Source: Rubrivivax sp. (GTDB lineage Bacteria > Pseudomonadota > Gammaproteobacteria > Burkholderiales > Burkholderiaceae_C). Taken from it: 64,000 nt of DNA. This document shows positions 1 through 8,619 of the stretch, in pieces. Made by a program: the position numbers and the translations under genes. The stretch spans positions 1 through 64,000 of the forward strand of contig JAHBZS010000015.1 of assembly GCA_019635285.1 (NCBI GenBank), read 5' to 3'. Within the stretch, counting starts at the first letter, position 1; each line of letters begins with the position of its first letter. The notes below the pieces were generated by a model that saw nothing but the letters and a program-made list of their open reading frames with translations, was not told the DNA's origin and ran no database searches.

Positions 1-1
1 T

Positions 2-922
2 CTAGCCAGCCTGCGTGGGGGGGAGCGCAGCCGGCTTCGATGCGAGGCGTGCGGCGGCTTCGCGGCTGCGTCGCCAGCCGTCCAGCGAATACAGGGCCAG
101 CGCACACCAGATGAAGGCAAAGCCGATCAGCCGCGCGCGGTCGAAGGGCTCGTGGAACACCCACACGCCCAGCGCCAGCTGCAGCGTTGGCGACACATAC
201 TGGATCAGCCCGACGGTGGTCAGCGGCAGCCGGCGCGCGCCGGCGGCGAACCACAGCAGCGCCATCGCGGTCAGCGGGCCGCCGAGCAGCAGCCAGCCGT
301 TCAGGGCCCAGTCGCCGCGCGCCATCGCGCCCTGGCCGCGCCACGTCCACCAGGCCAGCAGCGGCAGCACCAGCGGCGACAGCAGCAGCGTTTCCAGCGC
401 CAGGCCTTCCATGGCGCCCAGCGACGAGGTCTTGCGCATCAGGCCGTAGAGGCCGAAGCTGACGGCCAGCACCAGCGCGATCCACGGCGGCCGGCCGGCC
501 AGCACCGTGAGCCACAGCACGCCGGCGGCGGCCAGCGCCACGGCCGTCCATTGCACGCGGTTGAGCCGCTCGTGCAGCACCAGCACCCCCAGCAGCACGT
601 TGACGATGGGGTTGATGAAGTAGCCCAGGCTGGCCTCGACCACATGCCCGGACTGCACCGCGAACACATACACCAGCCAGTTGCACGACAGCAGCAGCGC
701 GCTGACCGTGAACAGCCCCAGCGTCCGCGGCTGCCTGAAGGTGGCGCGCAGCGCGTCCAGGCGGCGCAGCGCCGCCATCAGCACCAGCACGAACAGCAGC
801 GACCAGGCCGAGCGGTGCAGCACCACTTCGACCGGGTGCACCGACGCGACTTGCCGCAGGTACAGCGGAAACAGCCCCCAGGTGACGAACGCGAGGACGG
901 CGTAGACGATGCCGGAATTCAT
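2..922 (-). CDS. rarD: EamA-family transporter RarD
   Basis: A 306-residue integral membrane protein with about ten hydrophobic segments and the RarD-type start MNSGIVYAVLAFVTWGLFPL. RarD proteins are inner-membrane drug/metabolite-superfamily permeases; chloramphenicol sensitivity in E. coli gave the name, but the natural substrate is not firmly known. Length is normal for the family (about 300), and the stop lies two bases from the window edge, so the gene is complete. It sits 64 bp downstream of the ferritin-like gene on the same strand and could be the last gene of the regulator transcript. Family assignment is firm; substrate is unknown. Confidence 0.9.
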   Translation of the reverse strand: MNSGIVYAVLAFVTWGLFPLYLRQVASVHPVEVVLHRSAWSLLFVLVLMAALRRLDALRATFRQPRTLGLFTVSALLLSCNWLVYVFAVQSGHVVEASLGYFINPIVNVLLGVLVLHERLNRVQWTAVALAAAGVLWLTVLAGRPPWIALVLAVSFGLYGLMRKTSSLGAMEGLALETLLLSPLVLPLLAWWTWRGQGAMARGDWALNGWLLLGGPLTAMALLWFAAGARRLPLTTVGLIQYVSPTLQLALGVWVFHEPFDRARLIGFAFIWCALALYSLDGWRRSREAAARLASKPAALPPTQAG

Positions 923-986
923 CGAGGGGGCGATGGCAAGGACCAGGCGCTGGACCGGCGACGGTGGCCGCCGGCGCGCGGTGGGC

Positions 987-1847
987 TCAGGCGCCGGCGG
1001 GCGCGGCCGGGCTTGCGGCCAGCGCCGCGGCCATTTCCTTGCGGTAGCGGTTGAGCTCCTGCACGCTGGCGAAGCTGCGCTCCAGCAGCAGGCTCAGGTT
1101 GTGCAGGATGCGTTCGACCACCTTGCTCTCCCACGCGGCGTCGAAGCGGATCTGCTGGTCCAGCCAGCGCTCCAGCCACTGCGTGTCGGGCAGGCGGCTC
1201 TGCACCGTATCGCGCGGGAACAGCCGTGCATTGACGTGCAGGTTGGTCGGGTGCAGCGCCTGCGCGGTGCGGCGCGCGCTGGCCATCAGCACGCCGACCT
1301 TGGCGAAGGCGGCGCGCGCCTCGTCGCCGCAGCGCGCCAGCGCGCGCTTCATATAGCGCAGGTAGGCGCCGCCGTGGCGCGCCTCGTCGCGCGCCAGCGT
1401 CTCGTAGATGTGGCGGATCACCGGCTCGGTGTGCCACTCGGCGGCGCGCCGGTACCAGTGGTTGAGCCGGATCTCGCCGCAGAAGTGCAGCATCAGCGTT
1501 TCCAGCGCCGGTGCCGGGTCGAACTCGAAGCGCACCTCGTGCAGCTCGGCCTCGCTGGGCACCAGCTCGGGGCGGAAGCGGCGCAGGTACTCCATCAGCA
1601 CCAGGCTGTGCTTCTGCTCCTCGAAGAACCACACGCTCATGAAGGCGCTGAAGTCGCTGTCGCCGCGGTTGTCGCGCAGGAACATCTCGGTCGCCGGCAA
1701 CGCCGCCCATTCGGTGATGGCGTTCATCTTGATGGTCATGGCCTGCTCATCGCTCAGGCGCGCCGCGTCGAAATCGGCCCACGGGATGTCGTGGTCCATG
1801 TTCCAGCGCACGGCCTCGAGTTGCTTAAAGAGTTCCGGATACAGCAT
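987..1847 (-). CDS. Ferritin-like / acyl-ACP-desaturase-like diiron protein
   Basis: A 286-residue soluble all-alpha protein. Two carboxylate-histidine motifs, EEQKH (E77, H80) and DEARH (E155, H158), plus isolated E46 and E125, give the ligand set of a ferritin-superfamily diiron centre. The spacing resembles plant-type acyl-ACP desaturases (EENRH and DEKRH). The start is placed at ATG 1847; the reading frame runs further upstream, but that extension lacks family character and would overlap the regulator gene. It lies 19 bp downstream of the CarH/LitR-like gene and is probably co-transcribed. Given the lipid operon across the promoter, oxidation or desaturation of an acyl chain is a reasonable but unproven role; iron storage or an orphan oxygenase are alternatives. 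Confidence 0.72.
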   Translation of the reverse strand: MLYPELFKQLEAVRWNMDHDIPWADFDAARLSDEQAMTIKMNAITEWAALPATEMFLRDNRGDSDFSAFMSVWFFEEQKHSLVLMEYLRRFRPELVPSEAELHEVRFEFDPAPALETLMLHFCGEIRLNHWYRRAAEWHTEPVIRHIYETLARDEARHGGAYLRYMKRALARCGDEARAAFAKVGVLMASARRTAQALHPTNLHVNARLFPRDTVQSRLPDTQWLERWLDQQIRFDAAWESKVVERILHNLSLLLERSFASVQELNRYRKEMAAALAASPAAPAGA

Positions 1848-1866
1848 CGTCGGGGCTCGTCGGCTT

Positions 1867-2826
1867 TCAGCCAGTCGGGGGGTGGGGCTCGGCAGCGGCA
1901 GGTGCAGACCGCAACCGCTGTGCGTGTTCACCGATGGCCTCCAGTGCCGCGATCGCCAGCACACCTTCGATGGCGCGGCGCCGCAGCACCGGCGCATCGC
2001 CACCGGCCCACAACTGTACCTCTAGCGGGAGGGTGGAGCGCAGCTCGACCAGCGCGTCCAGCACGGCGCGCGGACTCATCAGCGCGCTGAAGCTCAGCGC
2101 CACCGCGTCGGCGCGGTGGGCCCTGGCGGCCGCGGGCACCTCGGCCAGCGGCGTCTGCACGCCCAGCGACAGGCAGTGGCAGCCCTGCAGCACCAGCATC
2201 GCCTCGGCCATCAGCAGGCCCAGCCCGTGCGGTTCGCCCGGCACGGTGGTGAGCAGCACGCGCGCCGCCGCGGCGCCGGGCTGCGGCACCGCGGCGATGG
2301 CCTGGCGCAGCACGCCCTGCACCAGCTCGGTGTAGAGATGCTCTTCGAAGACCTGCAACCGGCCCTGGTACCAGGCGTCACCGACGGCGCGCGTCATCGG
2401 GCGAATCACCTCCAGCGTGAAGCGGGCCAGCCCCAGTTGCGCCAGCAGCCGGGCAAGGCGGTCGCGCAGGGCCGCCGTGCGGTGCTCGCCCAGCATGGCC
2501 AGCAGCGCGGCCAGGTCGACCTCGTCGGCGCTCGGCGCATCGCGGCGCGTCTCGGCCGTGAGCGGGGCGGACAGTTCCAGCAGGCGGTCCAGCGGCAGGC
2601 CCACGACGCGGCCCGGGCGGTGCCCGGCATCCAGCAGGCGCTTCAGCACGCGCAGCTTGGTCAGATCGCCGCGGCCGTAAAGCCGCTCGCCCACCGCGTC
2701 GCGCGCCGGCGACGGGAAGCCGTAGCGCCGCTCCCAGACCCGCAGCGTGTCCTTGCTGAGCCCGGTGTCGCGTTCGACCGCGGCGATGGACAGCAGGACT
2801 TCGTGGGGCGGATCGGCGTCGGCCAT
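1867..2826 (-). CDS. MerR-family regulator with B12-binding domain (CarH/LitR type photoreceptor)
   Basis: A 319-residue protein with a MerR DNA-binding head (about residues 10-75, including the pattern LRVWERRYGFPSP), then a helical bundle and a Rossmann-like cobalamin-binding domain. The bundle has W152, nine residues, then E162-H163, which is the Wx9EH signature of adenosylcobalamin photoreceptors. The cobalamin motif is E198-x-H200-x-x-G203. In this family AdoCbl promotes tetramer binding to operators in the dark, and light breaks the Co-C bond and releases DNA. The residue after Trp152 is Tyr; in Thermus CarH, as I recall, a His there ligates cobalt after photolysis, so the light-state chemistry may differ. 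It faces the lipid operon across a 108-bp promoter region containing two matching palindromes. Confidence 0.9.
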   Translation of the reverse strand: MADADPPHEVLLSIAAVERDTGLSKDTLRVWERRYGFPSPARDAVGERLYGRGDLTKLRVLKRLLDAGHRPGRVVGLPLDRLLELSAPLTAETRRDAPSADEVDLAALLAMLGEHRTAALRDRLARLLAQLGLARFTLEVIRPMTRAVGDAWYQGRLQVFEEHLYTELVQGVLRQAIAAVPQPGAAAARVLLTTVPGEPHGLGLLMAEAMLVLQGCHCLSLGVQTPLAEVPAAARAHRADAVALSFSALMSPRAVLDALVELRSTLPLEVQLWAGGDAPVLRRRAIEGVLAIAALEAIGEHAQRLRSAPAAAEPHPPTG

Positions 2827-2840
2827 GGGTTCATCGCAAA

Positions 2841-2855
2841 TTTGTCTAAGACATC
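2841..2855. promoter_or_regulatory. Candidate CarH/LitR operator 1
   Basis: The sequence TTTGTCTAAGACATC contains the dyad TGTCT-A-AGACA at 2843-2853. It lies just behind the regulator start codon and upstream of the -35 of the rightward promoter. It shares TTTGTCxxAGACA with the second palindrome at 2904-2918. Assignment to the neighbouring MerR-type protein is inferred from position and repetition. Confidence 0.55.
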
Positions 2856-2858
2856 ATA

Positions 2859-2887
2859 TTGTCAAAGTGGGACTTCATCAATATGAT
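2859..2887 (+). promoter_or_regulatory. Sigma70-type promoter for the lipid operon
   Basis: TTGTCA at 2859-2864 and TATGAT at 2882-2887 are separated by exactly 17 bp and match the consensus hexamers at five of six positions each. The predicted start of transcription is near 2894, about 40 bp before the first gene. It lies between the two palindromes, and the -35 itself carries a third TTGTC, so a bound regulator would be expected to control access. Confidence 0.6.
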
Positions 2888-2903
2888 TGCGTCCGCAACA
2901 AAG

Positions 2904-2918
2904 TTTGTCCTAGACAAA
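2904..2918. promoter_or_regulatory. Candidate CarH/LitR operator 2
   Basis: TTTGTCCTAGACAAA is a near-perfect 15-bp palindrome placed just downstream of the predicted transcription start and 16 bp before the first start codon of the lipid operon. It matches operator 1 in both half sites. A repressor here would block initiation or early elongation. Confidence 0.6.
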
Positions 2919-2934
2919 ATAGGGACACCTTCTC

Positions 2935-4215
2935 ATGAAACGCATCGCCGTGATCGGCTCGGGCATCAGCGGCCTGGCGGTGGCACACGCCCTGGCGCCG
3001 CGCACGCGGCTCACGCTGTACGAGGCCGGTGCCCATTTCGGCGGCCACGCGCATACCGTGGACCTGGAACTGCAAGGGCGCCGCCATGGCGTGGACACCG
3101 GCTTCCTGGTCTTCAACCACCGCACCTACCCGCGCTTGACGGCGCTGTTCGACACGCTGGGCGTGGCCACCGCGGCGGCGGACATGAGCTTTTCGGTGCA
3201 GGTGCCGCAGCAGGGGCTGGAGTGGAGCGGCAGCAGCCTGAACAGCGTCTTCGCGCAGCGGCGCAACCTGCTGCGGCCGCGCTTCCTGGGCATGCTGGCG
3301 CAGATCCTGCGCTTCAACCGGCTGGCGACGGGCCTCGCCGAGGCCGGCGACGACGCTGCGCTGATCGAGCCGCTGGGCGAGTTCCTGGCGCGCCACCGCT
3401 TCGGGGCGGCGTTCCGCGACTTCTATCTGCTGCCGATGCTGGGCTGCATCTGGAGTTGCCCGACCGACCAGATGCTGCGCTTCCCGGTGGCGACGATGCT
3501 GCGCTTCTGCCACAACCACGGCCTGCTGCAGGTGCACGACCGGCCGCAGTGGATGAGCGTGCGTGGCGGCTCGCGCGAGTACGTGCGCCGCATCGTCGAG
3601 GCGCTGCCCGACGCGCGCCTGCGCTGCCCCGTGCGCAGCGTGCGGCGCACGACCGCCGGCGCGGTGATCCGCACCGACGCCGGCAGCGAACACGTCGACG
3701 AAGTCGTCTTCGCCTGCCACAGCGACCAGGCGCTGGCGCTGCTGGCCGATCCGCAGGCCGAGGAACAGGCCCTGCTGGGGGCCATCCGCTACCAGCCGAA
3801 CGTGGCGGTGCTGCATACCGACATCGGCATGCTGCCGCGGCGCCGGCTGGCCTGGGCGGCGTGGAACTACGAGCGTGCAGCGGACGCGGCGGCCGAGCAG
3901 GGCGCCGTGTGCCTGCACTACCTGATCAACCGGCTGCAGCCGCTGCCCTGGCGCACGCCGGTGATCGTGTCGCTGAACCCGGCGCGGCCCATCGACCCGC
4001 GCCATGTGCACGGGCGCTTCGACCTCAGCCACCCGGTGTTCGACGGCGCCGCCATCGCGGCGCAGCGCCGGCTGCCGTCGCTGCAGGGGCAGCGCCACAC
4101 CTGGTTCTGCGGCGCCTGGACACGCTACGGTTTCCATGAAGACGGGCTGATGTCCGGCGAAGCGGTGGCCGGCGCGCTGGGCGCCCGTCTCGACACCGAG
4201 CGGGCGGCGGCATGA
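2935..4215 (+). CDS. FAD/NAD(P)-binding oxidoreductase (amine-oxidase fold)
   Basis: A 426-residue flavoprotein with the N-terminal dinucleotide-binding motif VIGSGISGLAVAHAL (residues 5-19, GxGxxG) and the flavin-containing amine-oxidase/phytoene-desaturase fold. Homologues next to cfa-like and DUF1365 genes occur in light- or singlet-oxygen-responsive operons, and related proteins have been linked to unusual fatty acid formation. That link is from the literature on such operons and is not visible in this sequence. It is the first gene of the rightward operon, starts 16 bp after operator 2, and its stop overlaps the next start as ATGA. Specific substrate unknown. Confidence 0.85.
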   Translation: MKRIAVIGSGISGLAVAHALAPRTRLTLYEAGAHFGGHAHTVDLELQGRRHGVDTGFLVFNHRTYPRLTALFDTLGVATAAADMSFSVQVPQQGLEWSGSSLNSVFAQRRNLLRPRFLGMLAQILRFNRLATGLAEAGDDAALIEPLGEFLARHRFGAAFRDFYLLPMLGCIWSCPTDQMLRFPVATMLRFCHNHGLLQVHDRPQWMSVRGGSREYVRRIVEALPDARLRCPVRSVRRTTAGAVIRTDAGSEHVDEVVFACHSDQALALLADPQAEEQALLGAIRYQPNVAVLHTDIGMLPRRRLAWAAWNYERAADAAAEQGAVCLHYLINRLQPLPWRTPVIVSLNPARPIDPRHVHGRFDLSHPVFDGAAIAAQRRLPSLQGQRHTWFCGAWTRYGFHEDGLMSGEAVAGALGARLDTERAAA

Positions 4216-4976
4216 GCGCGACCCACGTGCCGCAGATCGGCACCGGCCAGGTGCGGCACCACCGGCTGCGCCCCGCCGACAACGCCTTCGCCTATCGCAG
4301 CTATTTCCTGTTGCTGCCGATGCGCACGCTGCGCGCCGTGCCGTCGCCCGTGCTGCGGCGCAACCGCTTCGGCCTGCTGGCCTTCCACGACCGCGACCAT
4401 GGCGACGGCGGCAGCGACGCCTTGCACTGGGTCGAACACTTGCTGGCCCGCGAAGGCATCGCCGATGCCGACGGCGAGATCTGGCTGCAGACCTATCCGC
4501 GTGTGCTGGGCTACGTCTTCAAGCCGGTGAGCTTCTGGTTCTGCGAGCGCGCCGACGGCACGCTGGCGGCGGTGGTGGTCGAGGTCAACAACACCTTCGG
4601 CGAGCGCCACTGCTACCTGCTGAGCGGGCCGCAGCTGGACTGGGGTCGTGAGCAGCGGGCGCGCAAGGTGTTCCATGTCTCGCCCTTCAGCCCCATCGAA
4701 GGCGACTACCGCTTCGTCTTCGCGCGCAGCGCCGACGGTCGGCAGCGGCTGGTGCGCATCGACCACCACGACCCCCAGGGGCCGCTGCTGCAGACCAGCC
4801 AGTCGGGCCGGCTCGACGCCCTGTCGGGCGCCAGCGTGCGCCGCGCCTTCTTCGGCGTGCCGCTGATGACCTTCGGCGTGATGCTGCGCATCCATTGGCA
4901 GGCGCTGCGCGTATGGCTCAAGCGCGTGCCGCTGGTGCGCAAGCCCGCTCCTCCCCAGGCCTTCGTCAGTCGTTGA
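4212..4976 (+). CDS. DUF1365 domain protein
   Basis: A 254-residue protein of the DUF1365 family, with conserved stretches such as YVFKPVSFWFC and VEVNNTFGERHCYLL. No catalytic assignment exists for the family. It almost always sits between an FAD oxidoreductase and a CFA-synthase-like methyltransferase, as here, which suggests a step in lipid modification. The start overlaps the upstream stop by 4 bp (ATGA), so translation is probably coupled. Family identification is firm, function is not. Confidence 0.85.
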   Translation: MSATHVPQIGTGQVRHHRLRPADNAFAYRSYFLLLPMRTLRAVPSPVLRRNRFGLLAFHDRDHGDGGSDALHWVEHLLAREGIADADGEIWLQTYPRVLGYVFKPVSFWFCERADGTLAAVVVEVNNTFGERHCYLLSGPQLDWGREQRARKVFHVSPFSPIEGDYRFVFARSADGRQRLVRIDHHDPQGPLLQTSQSGRLDALSGASVRRAFFGVPLMTFGVMLRIHWQALRVWLKRVPLVRKPAPPQAFVSR

Positions 4977-4984
4977 AAGAATCC

Positions 4985-6202
4985 ATGTCGCGTAGCACCA
5001 CCGCCCCACCGCTCCTGCTGCCTCCTTCCGTGCCGGCTGCCGCGCGCGCCGGCCTGCGCCTGCTGTCGCGCCTGCGCTGCGGCACGCTGGACCTGCAATT
5101 GCCCGACGGCTCGCAGCGCCGCTTCGGCGGCGACGGCGGGCCGCGTGCGGCCATGAGCCTGCACAACTGGAAGGTCTTCGGCGCCGCCCTGAAGAGCGGC
5201 GACATCGGCTTCGCCGAGAGCTGGATCGCCGGTGACTGGCATGCGCCGGACCTGGCGGCACTGCTGAAGCTGTTTGCGCTGAACCGCGATGCCATCGAAG
5301 GCGCGGTCTACGGCCGCTGGTGGGGCCGGCTGCTGTACCGGCTGAAGCATCTGCTGAATGCCAACACGCGCAGCGGCAGCCGCCGCAACATCCACGCGCA
5401 CTACGACCTGGGCAACCCCTTCTACCGCCTGTGGCTCGACCCGACGATGAGCTATTCGGCGGCCTGGTTCGACGGCGATCTGGACGGCGACCTGGCGCAG
5501 GCGCAGCGCGCCAAGCTGCGCCGCGCGCTCGACGCCTGCGGCATCGGGCGCGACGGCAGGCTGTTGGAGATCGGCTGCGGCTGGGGCGGGCTGGCCGAAA
5601 TCGCCGCCGCCGAGCGCGGCGCACGGGTGACCGGCGTGACGCTGTCCACCGAGCAGTTGCACTGGGCGCAGCGCCGGCTGCAGGCGCTGGGCCTGCGCAG
5701 CGACCTGCGCCTGCAGGACTACCGCGACATCGCCGACGGCCCCTATGACGCCATCGTCTCGATCGAGATGTTCGAGGCCGTGGGGCGCGCCTACTGGCCG
5801 GGCTACTTTCAGCGCGTGCACGATCTGCTCAAGCCCGGCGGCCGCGCCTGTATCCAGACCATCACCATCCGCGACGACCTGTTCGAGCGCTACGTGGGCG
5901 GCACCGACTTCATCCAGCAATACATCTTCCCCGGCGGGTTGCTGCCCAGCGCCACGGCCTTCCGCGACGCGGCGGCAGCCGCGGGGCTGCAGGTGGTCGA
6001 GCAGTTCGCCTTCGGCCGCGACTATGCGGAGACACTGCGCCGCTGGCGCGCGCGCTTCCAGGCCGAGGAGGCCGCCGTGCGGGCGCTGGGTTTCGACGGG
6101 CGTTTCCTGCGCATCTGGGAGTTCTACCTGGCCTACTGCGAGGCGGCCTTCGACACCGGCAATACCGACGTCCTGCAGTTCACGCTGCAAAGGGCTGGCT
6201 GA
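4985..6202 (+). CDS. CFA-synthase-like SAM-dependent methyltransferase
   Basis: A 405-residue member of the cyclopropane-fatty-acyl-phospholipid synthase family. It has HYDLGNPFY at 139-147 and the SAM-binding motif LLEIGCGWGGL at 193-203, followed by typical CFA regions such as SIEMFEAVG. The family transfers a methylene or methyl group from SAM onto double bonds of membrane phospholipid acyl chains. The start is ATG 4985, eight bases after the DUF1365 stop; an upstream in-frame ATG would intrude into that gene. As part of this operon it is likely a tailoring enzyme for stress-related membrane lipids rather than the housekeeping Cfa. Confidence 0.9.
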   Translation: MSRSTTAPPLLLPPSVPAAARAGLRLLSRLRCGTLDLQLPDGSQRRFGGDGGPRAAMSLHNWKVFGAALKSGDIGFAESWIAGDWHAPDLAALLKLFALNRDAIEGAVYGRWWGRLLYRLKHLLNANTRSGSRRNIHAHYDLGNPFYRLWLDPTMSYSAAWFDGDLDGDLAQAQRAKLRRALDACGIGRDGRLLEIGCGWGGLAEIAAAERGARVTGVTLSTEQLHWAQRRLQALGLRSDLRLQDYRDIADGPYDAIVSIEMFEAVGRAYWPGYFQRVHDLLKPGGRACIQTITIRDDLFERYVGGTDFIQQYIFPGGLLPSATAFRDAAAAAGLQVVEQFAFGRDYAETLRRWRARFQAEEAAVRALGFDGRFLRIWEFYLAYCEAAFDTGNTDVLQFTLQRAG

Positions 6203-6768
6203 TGCCTGCGGGCGTGGCCGTCACCCGCCGGCGCGCGCTGGTCGTGCTGGGCAGCGCACCGCTGGCAGCCGTGGCGCGACGCGGCGACGCGTTGCCGCCT
6301 GAACTGCTGGGCACGCTGCCGCAGGCCCAGCTGCTGGGCGAGGCCACCCTGCGCTACCTGGGCTGGCAGGTCTACGACATCCGCCTGTGGGCCGACGGCC
6401 CGCGCGCGCTGGATCGGCCCGAGGCGGCGCGGCTGGCGCTGGAGCTGCGCTATGCGCGCGCGCTGGACGGCAGCGCCATCGCCGAACGCTCGCTGCAGGA
6501 AATGCAGGGCATCGGCCCGGTGTCGCGGGACCAGGGCGAACGTTGGCTGGCGGCCCTGCGCGGCATCTTCCCCGACGTCGACAAGGGCGACCGCATCACC
6601 GGGCTGCAGCTGCCCGGCGAGGGCACGCGCTTCTGGGTCAACGGCCGCAGCGCCGGCGAGCTGCGCGACGCCGAGTTCACGCGCTTGTTCTTCGGCATCT
6701 GGCTGTCGCCGCGCACATCGCAGCCGCGCCTGCGCGAGGCCCTGCTCGGCAAGGCGGCATCGTCGTGA
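6202..6768 (+). CDS. Chalcone-isomerase-like protein
   Basis: A 188-residue protein of the bacterial chalcone-isomerase-like family, recognisable from YLGWQVYDIRLW and the C-terminal FGIWLSPRTSQP. The N-terminus is short and hydrophobic after a positively charged start (VTRRRALVVLGSAPLAAVA), so export or membrane attachment is likely. Related proteins bind fatty acids in plants; in bacteria the role is undefined. The start codon overlaps the last base of the methyltransferase stop codon. Placement supports handling of fatty acyl substrates, by inference. Confidence 0.78.
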   Translation: MPAGVAVTRRRALVVLGSAPLAAVARRGDALPPELLGTLPQAQLLGEATLRYLGWQVYDIRLWADGPRALDRPEAARLALELRYARALDGSAIAERSLQEMQGIGPVSRDQGERWLAALRGIFPDVDKGDRITGLQLPGEGTRFWVNGRSAGELRDAEFTRLFFGIWLSPRTSQPRLREALLGKAASS

Positions 6769-8081
6769 AACCGCGCGCGCTGAGCCTGAAGGCCGCGCCG
6801 CCGAAGCTGTCGACCGGGCAGGGCTGGCGCGGCGGCTGGCGCGACGGCGTGGCCTATGGCGCGCTGGGGCTGCCGCTGGCCTTCGTGGCGCTGCCGCTGT
6901 ATGTGGTGCTGCCCGCGCACTATGCCCAGCAGTTCGGCGTGCCGCTGGCCTGGCTGGGTGCGCTGCTTTTGGCGGTGCGCGTGCTGGACGCGGCGGTCGA
7001 CCCCTGGATCGGTGGCCTCTGCGACCGCGTCTTCACGCAGGCACCGCAGTGGCTGCTGCCACTGGCCGGCGCCGCGGCGCTGCTGCTCGCACTGGCCTTC
7101 CAGGCATTGTTCTTCCCGCCCGTGACGCACCTGCCGTCATTGCTGGCGTGGTGTGCGGCGGCGCTGTCGCTGACCTATCTGGCCTACAGCCTGCTGGCCA
7201 TCCTGCACCAGGCCTGGGGGGCGCGGCTGGGTGGCACGGCCGCACAGCGCGCCGGCATCGTCGCGTGGCGCGAGGCCTTCGCCCTCGCGGGCGTGGTGCT
7301 GGCCAGCGTGCTGGCCCTCGGCGTGGGTGCCGCCGCGCCGGCCACGGCGCCGTCGCTGGGCCTGGTGCTCGGCCTGGCGGCGCTGCACCGCGCCCCGCGG
7401 GCGGCGCCGCGCCGCGCGGCGCCGGGCGGCGAGCTGCCGATGCGCGCGGCGCTGCGCAACCCGTCGTTCCGCCGGCTGCTGGCGGTGTTCGTGGTGAACG
7501 GCCTGGCCAGTGCGATGCCGGCGACGCTGGTGCTGTTCTTCGCGCGCGACCGGCTGCAGGCGGCGGCCTGGGAGCCGCTGTTCCTGGCCGGCTACTTTCT
7601 GGCCGCCGCGCTGGCCATGCCGCTGTGGCTGCGCGCCGTGCGTCGCTGGGGTCTGTCGCGCTGCTGGCTTGCCGGCATGGCGCTGGCGGTGCTGGCCTTT
7701 GCGTGGGCGGCACTGCTGGGCCCGGGGGACGCGGGGGCGTTTCTTGCGGTGTGCGTGGCCAGCGGCATGTCGCTGGGTGCCGACCTGAGCCTGCCGGGCG
7801 CGCTGCTCGCCGGCGTGATCCGCCGTGCCGGCCATGGGGGGCGTGCCGAAGGCAGCTACTTCGGCTGGTGGAACGCGGCCGCCAAGCTCAACCTGGCGCT
7901 GGCCGCGGGCATCGCACTGCCGTTGCTTGGCCTGTTCGGCTATGCGCCCGGCAGCCGCGATGCCGCGGCATTGGACGCGCTGATGTGGGCCTATTGCCTG
8001 CTGCCTTGCGGGCTCAAGCTGGCTGCGGCGGCGCTGCTGGTCGTGCTGTGGTTGCGCAGCCCTGAAGGAGCCAACGAATGA
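6765..8081 (+). CDS. MFS transporter (GPH/melibiose-type)
   Basis: A 438-residue polytopic membrane protein with about twelve hydrophobic segments, resembling sodium:galactoside-type symporters of the major facilitator superfamily. The start is GTG 6765, overlapping the upstream stop as GTGA; the open frame extends much further upstream, but that part is antisense-like low-complexity translation. The next gene starts inside its last codons (8078). MFS proteins of this kind occur in similar photo-oxidative-stress operons; the cargo is unknown and may be a lipid or a precursor. Confidence 0.85.
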   Translation: MKPRALSLKAAPPKLSTGQGWRGGWRDGVAYGALGLPLAFVALPLYVVLPAHYAQQFGVPLAWLGALLLAVRVLDAAVDPWIGGLCDRVFTQAPQWLLPLAGAAALLLALAFQALFFPPVTHLPSLLAWCAAALSLTYLAYSLLAILHQAWGARLGGTAAQRAGIVAWREAFALAGVVLASVLALGVGAAAPATAPSLGLVLGLAALHRAPRAAPRRAAPGGELPMRAALRNPSFRRLLAVFVVNGLASAMPATLVLFFARDRLQAAAWEPLFLAGYFLAAALAMPLWLRAVRRWGLSRCWLAGMALAVLAFAWAALLGPGDAGAFLAVCVASGMSLGADLSLPGALLAGVIRRAGHGGRAEGSYFGWWNAAAKLNLALAAGIALPLLGLFGYAPGSRDAAALDALMWAYCLLPCGLKLAAAALLVVLWLRSPEGANE

Positions 8082-8614
8082 AACGACGTCTGTGGCTGGC
8101 GCTTCCGGTCGCGGCGACCGCCGCGGCCCTGGCCGGTTGTGCCGCACCGAGCCCGGCCGACTATGCGGACCAGAAACCGCTGCTCGACCTGAAGACCTAC
8201 TTCGACGGCGACCTGGTGGCGCACGGCCTGTTCACCGACCGCAGCGGCAAGGTGCTGCGGCGCTTCGTCGTCGACCTGAAGGCCCGCTGGCAGGGCGACC
8301 AAGGCACGCTGGAGGAAGACTTCCGCTACACGGACGGACGCGCCGAGCGCCGCGTCTGGCGCCTCACCGCGCACGGTGGCGGCCGCTACACCGGCGTCGC
8401 CGATGACGTGGTGGGCATCGCCGAAGGCCAGGCGGCCGGCAACGCCCTGAACTGGCGCTACACGCTCAGGCTGCCGGTGGACGGCCAGGTCTACGACGTG
8501 CAGTTCGACGACTGGATGTTCCTGATCGACGAGCAGGTGATGCTGAACAAGGCGGTGATGAGCAAGTTCGGCATCCGGCTCGGCGAAGTGACGCTGGCCT
8601 TCCGGCGGAAGTAA
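8078..8614 (+). CDS. DUF3833 lipoprotein
   Basis: A 178-residue predicted lipoprotein: a basic start, a hydrophobic stretch and a lipobox LAGC ending at residue 21, then a soluble beta-rich DUF3833 domain (KTYFDGDLVAHGLF, DDWMFLIDEQVMLNK). DUF3833 proteins accompany the FAD oxidoreductase, DUF1365 and CFA-like genes in many proteobacteria, and no biochemical role is established. The start overlaps the transporter stop as ATGA. An envelope-located partner of the lipid-modifying enzymes is a fair inference. Confidence 0.88.
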   Translation: MKRRLWLALPVAATAAALAGCAAPSPADYADQKPLLDLKTYFDGDLVAHGLFTDRSGKVLRRFVVDLKARWQGDQGTLEEDFRYTDGRAERRVWRLTAHGGGRYTGVADDVVGIAEGQAAGNALNWRYTLRLPVDGQVYDVQFDDWMFLIDEQVMLNKAVMSKFGIRLGEVTLAFRRK

Positions 8615-8619
8615 CGGGC

